A DNA stretch of 64,000 nucleotides from Bacteroidota bacterium (GTDB lineage Bacteria; Bacteroidota; Bacteroidia; 2-12-FULL-35-15): positions 310,001 to 374,000 of the forward strand of contig JAQZBR010000002.1 in NCBI GenBank assembly GCA_029237775.1. Direction: 5' to 3'. Positions 9,058 to 18,525 of the stretch are shown here, piece by piece (the first letter of the stretch is position 1; each line of letters opens with the position of its first letter). Made by a program: the position numbers and the translations under genes. The notes under the pieces are model-generated. The model was given only the letters and a program-made list of their open reading frames with translations, made no database searches and was not told the DNA's origin.

Positions 9058-9105
9058 GGTTTACACAAAGGTAGTAGACGTGCTGTACCGTAGAAAGTTA
9101 AGAAC

Positions 9106-10350
9106 TTACACCGGCACCACCTGCTCAAACTTCAATTCGAACTTCGTTCCATTATCCACTGTAAATTTATAATTACCATCGAGTTGCTCTGAGAGTGACT
9201 GAATAACGACCATTCCCAAAGATTCACTGTCTTTATAATTTTCCTTTAATCCAACCCCATTGTCACGAACCATTAGGCGCAGCATGTTTCCAATACTGGT
9301 GAATTCGATATCGATAACGCCATTGCTTCTGCCTTTGAAGGCATATTTGTAGCAATTGGTCAGTAATTCGTTAAGGATCAGTCCGCAGGGGATTGCCGTA
9401 TTTACATTCAGCTTAATATTGCTGATATGGGTGTTCACGATCACCGATTCTGAAATAGTAGGATAGGAATACTGGATCTCATCGATAAGCTCCTTGGTGT
9501 ATTTTGCGAAATCAACATCGCTCATGTTCTCGCTTTTGTAAAGCCTATCATGAATAAGTGCCATCGATTTAACCCTGTTCTTGCTTTCCAGAAGTATATT
9601 GCGCGCCTCATCATTTTCAACCGTGCTGATCTGCAGATTAAAGAGACTTGTTATAATTGCAAGGTTGTTCTTTACCCGGTGATGGATTTCTGCCAGCAAA
9701 ATTTCCTTTTCTGTTAATGCATGTTTTATAGCCTGTTCCGTTGCCTTACGCTCATTTAGCCTTTGCTGAAAAACCTCGCCCTCACGGATGTTATTCGAGA
9801 TGGTTAAATACATGAAAAATCCGATCGCAGAAGAGCTGCAGAGAATGTTAAAGCAAAACATCCTGTATTGATCGGCTGCGGTTAAATGATTGGACCAAAA
9901 CAGCCCGTAATGCGTGGAGAGATTTATTATAAGCAGGATAATTGGCAGGGTAAGATGGAAAATAAGCAGACGTTTTTCTTTAAAATCATGAAGAAACGAG
10001 ATCGCGAGGATCAATGGGAAATAATAAAGGTAGGTACCGGATTCGATGCCTGAATATGAATCGAAAAAGAAAATGATCCCTGAAATCACGATCAGAAATG
10101 AGGATGTAGCTACACGATGGTAACCTGAGGCATTCATCCAGAATACAACTACACAAAAGAAAGCTGAAAATTCAACGATGATAGCAGAGTAGGTGTCGCC
10201 AAGCAAATAGTTATTCAATCCGCTCAGGAGACAAATAAAAAAAGTAATGAAGCAAAACTGGTTGGTAAGGGAAATGCGCTTTCTTAATTTATCACCATAG
10301 GATGGCTTCATACCTATGAATGAAATTGATCTCCAGAATTCCTTCAGCAT
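9106..10350 (-). CDS. membrane sensor histidine kinase (HisKA_2 type)
   Basis: LLAEIHHRVKNNLAIITSLFNLQ and LILNELLTNCYKYAF, DNGVGL motifs; N-terminal hydrophobic segments. Confidence 0.93.
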   Translation of the reverse strand: MLKEFWRSISFIGMKPSYGDKLRKRISLTNQFCFITFFICLLSGLNNYLLGDTYSAIIVEFSAFFCVVVFWMNASGYHRVATSSFLIVISGIIFFFDSYSGIESGTYLYYFPLILAISFLHDFKEKRLLIFHLTLPIILLIINLSTHYGLFWSNHLTAADQYRMFCFNILCSSSAIGFFMYLTISNNIREGEVFQQRLNERKATEQAIKHALTEKEILLAEIHHRVKNNLAIITSLFNLQISTVENDEARNILLESKNRVKSMALIHDRLYKSENMSDVDFAKYTKELIDEIQYSYPTISESVIVNTHISNIKLNVNTAIPCGLILNELLTNCYKYAFKGRSNGVIDIEFTSIGNMLRLMVRDNGVGLKENYKDSESLGMVVIQSLSEQLDGNYKFTVDNGTKFELKFEQVVPV

Positions 10351-10513
10351 AATATTTTAAAAGTTTAAACTTACATTTTTTTTGAGCATTCAGAATACTT
10401 TTTTATCCCAACAATTAGTAATTGATAGAAATCACTTTTATATTTACGGAACAGACAATCTTCGCGGAAGCTCTGAGCTTGTCTGACAAAATTAAAAGCT
10501 CAAATAAATAAAC

Positions 10514-11278
10514 GTGAAGGTCACATTCTTAGGTACAGGTACATCACAAGGAATTCCGTTAATTGCCTGTCCGTGCAGCGTATGTAACTCAGCTGATCCG
10601 AAGGATAACCGGTTGAGAACGTCTGTGCTTATTGAAGTGGACGGCAAGAATTTCGTAATAGATACCGGTCCTGATTTCAGGATGCAAATGCTTCGTGAAA
10701 ATGTAAAACACCTCGAGGCTGTCATCTTCACCCACGAACATAAAGATCATACAGCAGGCTTCGATGATATCCGTGCATTCAATTTTGTGATGAGAAAAAA
10801 GATGAACGTGTATGCTACGGAAAGAGTTCAAAACGCCATCAGAAGGGAATTCGCATACATATTCAGTGATTTCAAGTACCCTGGAATTCCAGAAATAGAA
10901 TTGCATCTTATAAAGAACGAAACTTTTGAAATAGATAATGTTGAATTCACTCCAATAGAGGTAATGCATTATAAGCTGCCTGTTTTGGGATTCAGAATTG
11001 GTGCGTTTACATATATCACAGACGCGAATGCTATCTCGGAAGAGGAGAAAGAAAAGATAAAAGGTTCAAAAATCCTCGTTCTTAACGCCCTTCGCAGGGA
11101 AGAACATATTTCACATTTTACGCTGCAGCAGGCAATTGATCTCGTAAAAGAACTAAAACCTGAACAGGCATATTTTACTCACATCAGTCATCAGCTCGGA
11201 CTTCATTCTGAGGTGGAAAAGGAGCTTCCTGAAAACATTCATCTGGCATATGACGGATTAAAGCTGGACTTGATATGA
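10514..11278 (+). CDS. MBL-fold metal-dependent hydrolase (PhnP-like), GTG start
   Basis: FLGTGTSQGIPLIACPCSVC, FTHEHKDHTAGFDD motifs. Confidence 0.92.
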   Translation: MKVTFLGTGTSQGIPLIACPCSVCNSADPKDNRLRTSVLIEVDGKNFVIDTGPDFRMQMLRENVKHLEAVIFTHEHKDHTAGFDDIRAFNFVMRKKMNVYATERVQNAIRREFAYIFSDFKYPGIPEIELHLIKNETFEIDNVEFTPIEVMHYKLPVLGFRIGAFTYITDANAISEEEKEKIKGSKILVLNALRREEHISHFTLQQAIDLVKELKPEQAYFTHISHQLGLHSEVEKELPENIHLAYDGLKLDLI

Positions 11279-11353
11279 CAATTATCTGCATTCAGCGAGC
11301 ACATTTTCTGAAATAACAATTCGGATTATTTTTGTAGAACAGAATTTCTAAAA

Positions 11354-12184
11354 ATGAACATAAAATCAAAATTTGCATTATCTCTGATCGTAGTTACTGC
11401 CGGATTAATTTTCAGCGATGCTTTGACGCAGGATGCGGACAGTAATACCTCGGCTGCTCCGGCAGGCAGGACCGGCTCTCCCGGTGATGGCCTTACCTGT
11501 ACGAGTTGTCATGCAGGCACCGCAACAACATCTGCAGGACTGATCACTTCAAACATACCGGTAAGTGGTTATACACCCGGCCAAACCTATACTATAACTG
11601 CGAGCATCACGCAGGCAGGAAAAACTAAATTCGGATTCCAGGTCTCACCACAAAACGTGGCAGGGACGAAGCTAGGGACTTTGCTTGTGACTAACACTAC
11701 GCTCACCCAGCTTGTCGGGACAGGAGGAAAGTACATCACACACAAAACAGCAGGAACATCTTTCCCGTCCGGTACTGCAACATGGTCCTTTGACTGGACG
11801 GCTCCGGTTGCCGGAACCGGTAATGTTACCTTTTATGGTGCTTTTAATATCACAAACAGTAGCAATACAAATAGTGGGGATATAATCAAACTTTCAACAT
11901 TGCAGGTAACAGAAAATGTTTCGACAGCTATTGCGGAGCGTGATAAATTTGATTTTAATGTTTATCCAAACCCTGTCACCGACAGGGTTTACATTTCAGC
12001 GGGAGATCTGAACGCGAATTCAGCAGCGATCAGTATCATTAATATTCAGGGGCAGGCCGTGAAAACTATTTCTGACTTCGTTCCCGGCACTTATATAAAT
12101 GTTGAAGAACTTGCCAAAGGGTATTACATTATTAAGATCGAAACAGAGAGTGGTAGTTCTTTTAAAAAGATCGTCAAAAACTAA
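11354..12184 (+). CDS. secreted choice-of-anchor-type protein with CxxCH motif and T9SS C-terminal sorting domain
   Basis: signal peptide; GSPGDGLTCTSCHAG; C-terminal FNVYPNPVTDRVYI...KGYYIIKI...FKKIVKN. Confidence 0.85.
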   Translation: MNIKSKFALSLIVVTAGLIFSDALTQDADSNTSAAPAGRTGSPGDGLTCTSCHAGTATTSAGLITSNIPVSGYTPGQTYTITASITQAGKTKFGFQVSPQNVAGTKLGTLLVTNTTLTQLVGTGGKYITHKTAGTSFPSGTATWSFDWTAPVAGTGNVTFYGAFNITNSSNTNSGDIIKLSTLQVTENVSTAIAERDKFDFNVYPNPVTDRVYISAGDLNANSAAISIINIQGQAVKTISDFVPGTYINVEELAKGYYIIKIETESGSSFKKIVKN

Positions 12185-12189
12185 AACTT

Positions 12190-12218
12190 AAATCCCGGAT
12201 CATCTCCGGGATTTTTTT
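12190..12218. terminator. rho-independent terminator
   Basis: AAATCCCGGA-tcatc-TCCGGGATTT followed by T-tract. Confidence 0.85.
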
Positions 12219-12220
12219 TA

Positions 12221-13078
12221 TCAGAAGCTGTCCTGGCTTTTCATTTTCTGCAGAATTGTAATTACCTCTTTTGCTTCCCGAACATCATGAACCCTGATGA
12301 TCTTTGCGCCTTTCTGGAGCGCGATCGTATTTAATACAGAGGTTCCGTTGATTGAATCTTTTGATTTGATATTCAGCAACTTATTAACAATAGACTTTCT
12401 TGAAATTCCGACCAGGAGCGGACATCCCAATTCTGTAAATTTATCGAGATGGCGCATGAGCTCAAAATTGTGATCGACCGTTTTTCCGAATCCAAATCCC
12501 GGATCGAGGATTACATGTTCCGCACCCAGATCCTGAAGTTTTTTTAGTTGCATACTAAGAAATTCATATACCTCTTTCACCACATATTCGTATGTAGGAT
12601 CAATTTGCATGTTTTGCGGAGTGCCCTGAATATGCATCAAAATGTATGGGACTTTAAGCCTTGCTACGGTTTCAAACATCGTTTCATCCATAGTTCCGCC
12701 TGAAATATCGTTTATGATATCGGCTCCCAGATCTACGGCCTTTTCTGCAATGGATGCGCGAAAGGTATCCACCGAAAGCAATGTTTCAGGAAAGTGTTTT
12801 TTGATCGAGCTTACCACCTTTAACAGTCTTTCCGATTCTTCCTCTTCACTTATAAGTTCTGCTCCGGGCCGCGTAGAGCAGGCACCAATGTCGATAATAT
12901 CAGCACCCTGTTCAATCATTTTACCCGTATGATCAAGCCATTCAGCCGATGTAGTGTATTTTCCGCCATCGAAGAAGGAATCGGGGGTAACATTTAAAAT
13001 GCCCATTATCATCGGGTTGGCTCTTTGGTCAAAAATCCGCCCGATTTTAGAAGAAAAAAATGTATCTTGTGCGCTCAT
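12221..13078 (-). CDS. folP: dihydropteroate synthase
   Basis: IMGILNVTPDSFFDGG, DIIDIGACSTRPGA, LSVDTF, DPGFGFGK motifs. Confidence 0.96.
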   Translation of the reverse strand: MSAQDTFFSSKIGRIFDQRANPMIMGILNVTPDSFFDGGKYTTSAEWLDHTGKMIEQGADIIDIGACSTRPGAELISEEEESERLLKVVSSIKKHFPETLLSVDTFRASIAEKAVDLGADIINDISGGTMDETMFETVARLKVPYILMHIQGTPQNMQIDPTYEYVVKEVYEFLSMQLKKLQDLGAEHVILDPGFGFGKTVDHNFELMRHLDKFTELGCPLLVGISRKSIVNKLLNIKSKDSINGTSVLNTIALQKGAKIIRVHDVREAKEVITILQKMKSQDSF

Positions 13079-13169
13079 TAATAATTTAGGTAAAAGGGGT
13101 TATTGGGTTAAATGGTTATTTAGGCACAGCCTGATTTAATCAATCAACCACTCAGCTATTTTCTGATTT

Positions 13170-13706
13170 ATGAATAAGACATCTACACAGTACGATACTG
13201 CCATAAATTCCTGTAAAGATATTTTTATTAAAAAAATGAAAGATTATGGTACAGCCTGGCGTGTGTTGCGTACGAGCTCTATTACCGACCAGATCTTCAT
13301 TAAAGCCCAACGTATTCGTAACATCGAGGATAAAGGTACTCAAAAAATCAACGATGATGTTCGCTCCGAATATATCGGCATAATCAATTACTCAATTATC
13401 GGCCTTATACAACTTAGTATGAAAAATGACAGCAGGATGGAATTGCCTGTTGATGAAGTCAGCCGTTTGTATGATATGTATTCCAGCGAAGCAAAGGGGC
13501 TGATGGAAAATAAGAATCACGACTATGGTGAAGCCTGGAGAGATATGAGAGTAAGCTCACTGACTGACCTCATCCTGATGAAGATCCTACGGATCAAACA
13601 AATTGAAGACAACAAAGGCGAGACCCTGATCTCAGAAGGAGTAGACGCTAATTTTCATGATATGATCAATTATTCAGTTTTTGCATTAATCAAACTAAGC
13701 GAGTAA
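13170..13706 (+). CDS. DUF1599 (nucleotide-modification-associated domain 1) protein, internally duplicated
   Basis: two ~60-aa copies: DYGTAWRVLRTSSITDQIFIKAQRIRNIED... and DYGEAWRDMRVSSLTDLILMKILRIKQIED... Confidence 0.85.
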   Translation: MNKTSTQYDTAINSCKDIFIKKMKDYGTAWRVLRTSSITDQIFIKAQRIRNIEDKGTQKINDDVRSEYIGIINYSIIGLIQLSMKNDSRMELPVDEVSRLYDMYSSEAKGLMENKNHDYGEAWRDMRVSSLTDLILMKILRIKQIEDNKGETLISEGVDANFHDMINYSVFALIKLSE

Positions 13707-13708
13707 AC

Positions 13709-14821
13709 ATGAAAGCATTAACTAACATTTGCCGCATCCTGGTTGGAGCATTGTTCATTTTCTCGGGTTTCATAAAAGCTAATGATACACTCGGATTCTC
13801 ATATAAACTGGTTGAATACTTTGAAGTATTCCACATGGATTTTATGGTTCCTGCAGCACTTCCGCTGGCGATCTTCATTTGTATCTTTGAGATCATTTTA
13901 GGATTTACCCTTTTGATGGGCGCTCGAACGAAGCTTACATTGTGGCTTCTTCTCCTGATGATCATTTTCTTCACCTTCCTTACATTCTATTCCGCATATT
14001 TCGATGTAGTGAAGGAATGCGGCTGCTTCGGTGATTTTCTTCACCTTACTCCATGGCAGTCGTTCACAAAGGATCTGGTATTGCTTATACTTATTATCAT
14101 TCTGTTTATCGGCAGGGATTACATTCAGCCTGTATTTAGCCCGCGGGTGGAAAATGCTTTGTTAATAATCATTCTGGCTGCTACTACCGCATTTCCTCTG
14201 TACACTTACAATTATCTTCCTGTTATTGATTTCCGTGCGTATGCGATCGGAAAGAACATTCCGGAACAAACCAAAGGCGTTCCTGACGAAGTGAAGTTTT
14301 ATTATCGCCTGAAGGATAAAAGGACAGGAGAGATCAAAGAAGTTGATAAATGGCCGGAGAACTGGGATCAGATCTATGATTATGTTGATAACAGAACAGA
14401 AGTAACTAAAAAAGGGATCGATCCTAAGATCAAAGATTTTACAATAACAGCTCTTGAAGGAGGAGATTACACACAGGACATCATCGAAAATCCTAATTAC
14501 AATTTCCTGTTGGTCGCTTATGATCTGGAAAAAGCTAACAAGGATGTGTTCGGAAAAATCAATGACTTTGCCGCTCTTTGCAAAAGCGACAGTGTTACAT
14601 TTGTCATGCTTACTGCGTCAACACCTGACGTGATCGCAAAATTCAAGCAGGAAACAAAAACTGATTTCACGTATTATACAACTGACGGGACTGTTTTAAA
14701 AACAATGATCCGCTCCAATCCGGGCCTGATGATGCTCAAGGGTGGAACGGTGATAGATATGTGGCATTACCATTCTTTCCCATCATACAGTGATGTGAAA
14801 GAAAAATATTTTAAGAAGTAA
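13709..14821 (+). CDS. DoxX-like / BT_3928-type membrane protein
   Basis: RILVGALFIFSGFIKANDTLGFSYKLVEYFEVF N-terminus typical of the Bacteroidota family; ECGCFGDF. Confidence 0.85.
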   Translation: MKALTNICRILVGALFIFSGFIKANDTLGFSYKLVEYFEVFHMDFMVPAALPLAIFICIFEIILGFTLLMGARTKLTLWLLLLMIIFFTFLTFYSAYFDVVKECGCFGDFLHLTPWQSFTKDLVLLILIIILFIGRDYIQPVFSPRVENALLIIILAATTAFPLYTYNYLPVIDFRAYAIGKNIPEQTKGVPDEVKFYYRLKDKRTGEIKEVDKWPENWDQIYDYVDNRTEVTKKGIDPKIKDFTITALEGGDYTQDIIENPNYNFLLVAYDLEKANKDVFGKINDFAALCKSDSVTFVMLTASTPDVIAKFKQETKTDFTYYTTDGTVLKTMIRSNPGLMMLKGGTVIDMWHYHSFPSYSDVKEKYFKK

Positions 14822-14823
14822 CA

Positions 14824-15900
14824 GTGACTAAATTTATACTTAAAAGACTGATGTATGGCTTCCTGGTTTTGCTGGGGGTTATCACTGTTGTATTTCTTCT
14901 TTTTAATGTGCTTCCGGGAGATCCTGCGCGAATGATGCTTGGCCAACGGGCTGACCAGGCTTCCATCGATGCTATCAATAAGGATCTTGGGAGAGATAAG
15001 TCTCTGACTATTCAGTTCGTCATGTATCTGAATGATTTGTCTCCAATATCGGTGCATGATGCCGAAAACAAATCTCATTATCTTTATCTGAGTTCAGATA
15101 AGTATCCTTCATACATCAAACTTTTTTCTGCCGGATCTAAAGTGGTGATCCTCAAATCGCCTTATCTGCGGAGGTCCTACATCACCAAAAGGAGGGTGTC
15201 TGACATTATAAAAGACACAATGCCTGCCACAGTAGTTCTTGCATTTGCCGCAATTCTTTTCGGTTCCTTTTTCGGAATTCTGTTAGGGATCTGGGCAGCG
15301 ATCAAAAAAAATTCCTGGTTCGATAAAGGCTCACTGGTCTTCGCGATCTTCGGAATGGCGCTTCCCTCATTTTTTGTCGGACTTATCATCTCTTGGTTAT
15401 TCGGTTATATACTACGTGATTATACAGGGCTTAATCATCAGGGGTCGCTTTATTATATTGATGATTTCGGAGATCAGAAGCTTGTTTTAAAAAACCTTTT
15501 ATTGCCGACATTAACACTTGGATTAAGACCTCTTGCTATCATTATTCAGTTAACACGTGGATCTTTGCTCGATGTTCTTTCACAGGATTATATCCGGACT
15601 GCAACAGCAAAAGGATTGAGCTTTTACAAGGTAGTGTTTAAGCACGCATTAAAGAACGCTTTAAATCCTGTGATCACTGCAATTTCGGGATGGTTTGCCG
15701 GGTTAATGGCAGGAGCAGTATTCGTGGAAAGAGTATTTAACTGGCGGGGCATCGGAAATGAAGTGGTTGATGCTTTAGAAAAAAACGATCTTCCTGTTGT
15801 AATGGGTGCAACCCTCGTGTTTGCTGTGGTATTTGTTATCATAAACATCACGGTTGATATAATTTATGGTGTGCTGGATCCGCGCGTAAGAGTCCAATAA
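14824..15900 (+). CDS. ABC transporter permease (DppB/OppB type)
   Basis: RLMYGFLVLLGVITVVFLLFNVLPGDPARMMLG; LDVLSQDYIRTATAKGLSFYKVVFKHALKNALNPVI. Confidence 0.93.
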   Translation: MTKFILKRLMYGFLVLLGVITVVFLLFNVLPGDPARMMLGQRADQASIDAINKDLGRDKSLTIQFVMYLNDLSPISVHDAENKSHYLYLSSDKYPSYIKLFSAGSKVVILKSPYLRRSYITKRRVSDIIKDTMPATVVLAFAAILFGSFFGILLGIWAAIKKNSWFDKGSLVFAIFGMALPSFFVGLIISWLFGYILRDYTGLNHQGSLYYIDDFGDQKLVLKNLLLPTLTLGLRPLAIIIQLTRGSLLDVLSQDYIRTATAKGLSFYKVVFKHALKNALNPVITAISGWFAGLMAGAVFVERVFNWRGIGNEVVDALEKNDLPVVMGATLVFAVVFVIINITVDIIYGVLDPRVRVQ

Positions 15901-15922
15901 GGTTGTTTACCTGAAAATTTCA

Positions 15923-16900
15923 ATGAAAAAAAATATTTTATTAGTCATCCTGTCTTTAAGCTTAACAGCTTCAATAAGCTCTCAAACGTCTGGGAAATAC
16001 AACACACTCATAGCTCAGGCTAATTCTCTTTACGAGAACAGATCATACAAACAATCCGCAAAAACATATTCTCAGGCCTTTGCATCAAACAGCTGGAAAG
16101 GCTACCGAGTTGACCGGTACAATGCAGCACGCGCCTGGACGCTGGCAGGGAATAAAGATTCCGCATTCTATCAGCTCTTCAAAGTAGCTGATGCATTCAA
16201 GTATGATAATTATGATTATATAGCGCACGACTCGGTTTTAACTTCTCTCTACAAGGATGAACGTTGGGAAAAACTATTAAGTGCTGTTAAGAAGAATATC
16301 GGGACTGAAGAAGCAAAAATGAATAAAAAACTTCTTCGTTTGATGGACAGTGTTTATCACGATGATCAGGCTTACCGCTTTTTGCAGATCAGTATCGATA
16401 AAGAATACGGTGCGGATTCTGAAAAAGGGAAAGAGATCAGAACTACGATCAGAACAAAAGACTCTATTAATGAGAGTATCGTAACTAATCTGCTTGATAA
16501 TTACGGTTGGCTCAGCACAGAAGTAGTGGGAAGTAATGGCAACGCGACTCTTGCATTAGTCCTTCAACATTCATCCTTCAGCACTCAGAAAAAATATTTG
16601 CCAATGATGAGAGAGGCTGTGAAAAATAAAAAAGCAGATGCTTATGACCTTGCATTGATCGAAGACAAAGTTGCTTTGAAAGAGAAAGGAAAACAGATCT
16701 ACGGGACTTATTTGATTGCCGCTTCAAACAAAAAATATTTTATTGCGCCTATTGAGAATCCGGAACAGGTTGACAAACGCAGAGCTGAACTGAATCTGGT
16801 TAGTATGAACGAATATCTTAAGAACTGGGGGATGCATTGGGATATCAGGAAGTACGAAGAAGATCTTTTACTTCTTCAAAAAGAAAACATTAACTATTAA
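15923..16900 (+). CDS. exported TPR / DUF6624-like protein
   Basis: signal peptide, TPR-like N-terminus, C-terminal YGWLSTEVVGSNGNATLALVLQHS. Confidence 0.7.
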   Translation: MKKNILLVILSLSLTASISSQTSGKYNTLIAQANSLYENRSYKQSAKTYSQAFASNSWKGYRVDRYNAARAWTLAGNKDSAFYQLFKVADAFKYDNYDYIAHDSVLTSLYKDERWEKLLSAVKKNIGTEEAKMNKKLLRLMDSVYHDDQAYRFLQISIDKEYGADSEKGKEIRTTIRTKDSINESIVTNLLDNYGWLSTEVVGSNGNATLALVLQHSSFSTQKKYLPMMREAVKNKKADAYDLALIEDKVALKEKGKQIYGTYLIAASNKKYFIAPIENPEQVDKRRAELNLVSMNEYLKNWGMHWDIRKYEEDLLLLQKENINY

Positions 16901-16920
16901 TAGCTTAAACCACCGTTAAT

Positions 16921-17673
16921 ATGAGAAGAAAGATCGTTGCCGGAAACTGGAAAATGAATAAGGATCTGAAACAGGGATTGGAACTGATAGACGAGATCGT
17001 AAACATGAACTCAGCTGAAGATGTTTTGAAAATAATCGCAACACCCTTCATCCATATCAGCTTAGCGGCAGATAAACTGAAAGATAAAACGGATTTTGCC
17101 GTTGCAGCACAAAATTGTCACCAGTCGAATGCCGGAGCATACACCGGGGAAGTTTCGGCAGAGATGATCCGTTCCACCGGTGCGGCTTATGTGATCATAG
17201 GACATTCAGAAAGAAGAAGTTATTTTAACGAAAGCACTTCTGTTCTTACACAGAAAGTTAATATTGCTTTGGGCAATGATCTTACACCCATCTTTTGCGT
17301 GGGGGAAAGTCTGGACGATCGCAACTCAAATCAGCATCTGGAAGTGGTTCGTCAGCAATTAAAAGAAGCATTGTATCATTTATCGCCTGCTGACTTCTCA
17401 AAATTAATTATTGCATATGAACCGGTTTGGGCGATAGGTACCGGAGTCACTGCTACCAGCCATCAGGCGCAGGGGATGCATAATTTCATCCGTTCAGAGA
17501 TCAATAAAAAGTACGGTAAGGACATCTCAGAAAACACTTCCATACTTTACGGAGGAAGCTGCAATGCTGAAAATGCGCGCGAGTTGTTTTCATGTCTTGA
17601 TGTAGATGGCGGGCTTGTCGGTGGAGCTTCTCTGAAAGCGGCAGATTTTGTGGCAATCGCCAATTCATTTTAA
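16921..17673 (+). CDS. tpiA: triosephosphate isomerase
   Basis: VAGNWKMNKD, IGHSERR, AYEPVWAIGTG, YGGSCN. Confidence 0.98.
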   Translation: MRRKIVAGNWKMNKDLKQGLELIDEIVNMNSAEDVLKIIATPFIHISLAADKLKDKTDFAVAAQNCHQSNAGAYTGEVSAEMIRSTGAAYVIIGHSERRSYFNESTSVLTQKVNIALGNDLTPIFCVGESLDDRNSNQHLEVVRQQLKEALYHLSPADFSKLIIAYEPVWAIGTGVTATSHQAQGMHNFIRSEINKKYGKDISENTSILYGGSCNAENARELFSCLDVDGGLVGGASLKAADFVAIANSF

Positions 17674-17682
17674 AAACTCATC

Positions 17683-18519
17683 ATGAATTATATTGAATTA
17701 ACTGTTAAGGTTGAACCGAAAGAACAGGGGAGCGATGTGCTCATCGCGCAATTATCCGAACTGGATTTTGAAAGCTTTGTTGAAAATGATGAGGGATTTC
17801 AGGCTTATATCAAAGAAGATCTGTTTGATGAAAGTAAGCTTAACCTAAGCTTGTCGCTGTATGTTGACTTTTTTAAGATTTCTTGTACCAGCAAAATTAT
17901 CCCGCAGCAGAACTGGAATAAGGAATGGGAGAGCAGCTTTCAACCCATTGAAGTGGATGGCAAATGTTATATCCGCGCACCCTTTCATGATCCGAAGGAC
18001 GGTTTTGAATTTGATGTTATTATAGAACCTAAGATGTCGTTTGGAACAGGGCATCACAACACAACACAGCTGATGATCAGTAAGTTGATGAAGCTGGATG
18101 TTAAAAATAAATCATTGCTGGATATGGGATGCGGTACCGGGGTTTTGGCCATTGTGGCGTCAATGATGGACGCTGATCCGATAACGGCTATTGATATTGA
18201 CGACTGGAGTTATGAAAACACTGTTGAAAATTTGTCCAGGAATAATATCAACAATGTCCTTGTTCATAAAGGGGATGCTCAAATTTTGCAAAAAAAAGTT
18301 TTTCATACTATATTAGCGAATATCAATAAAAATGTACTGCTGGCCGATTTGCCCGTGTATGTTCAGTCGCTCGAAAAAGCAGGAAACCTGATTTTAAGCG
18401 GCTTCTTTGAAACAGATATCACAGAACTGAAATTCAAAGCTACTGAACTCGGATTAAAATTTGAAGACAAAGCTGTAAGTGAGCAATGGACCATGCTGCA
18501 TTTTATTAAACCCGCTTAA
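17683..18519 (+). CDS. prmA: ribosomal protein L11 methyltransferase
   Basis: MSFGTGHHNTTQLM, LDMGCGTGVLAI, LANINKNVL. Confidence 0.95.
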   Translation: MNYIELTVKVEPKEQGSDVLIAQLSELDFESFVENDEGFQAYIKEDLFDESKLNLSLSLYVDFFKISCTSKIIPQQNWNKEWESSFQPIEVDGKCYIRAPFHDPKDGFEFDVIIEPKMSFGTGHHNTTQLMISKLMKLDVKNKSLLDMGCGTGVLAIVASMMDADPITAIDIDDWSYENTVENLSRNNINNVLVHKGDAQILQKKVFHTILANINKNVLLADLPVYVQSLEKAGNLILSGFFETDITELKFKATELGLKFEDKAVSEQWTMLHFIKPA

Positions 18520-18525
18520 TACCAC

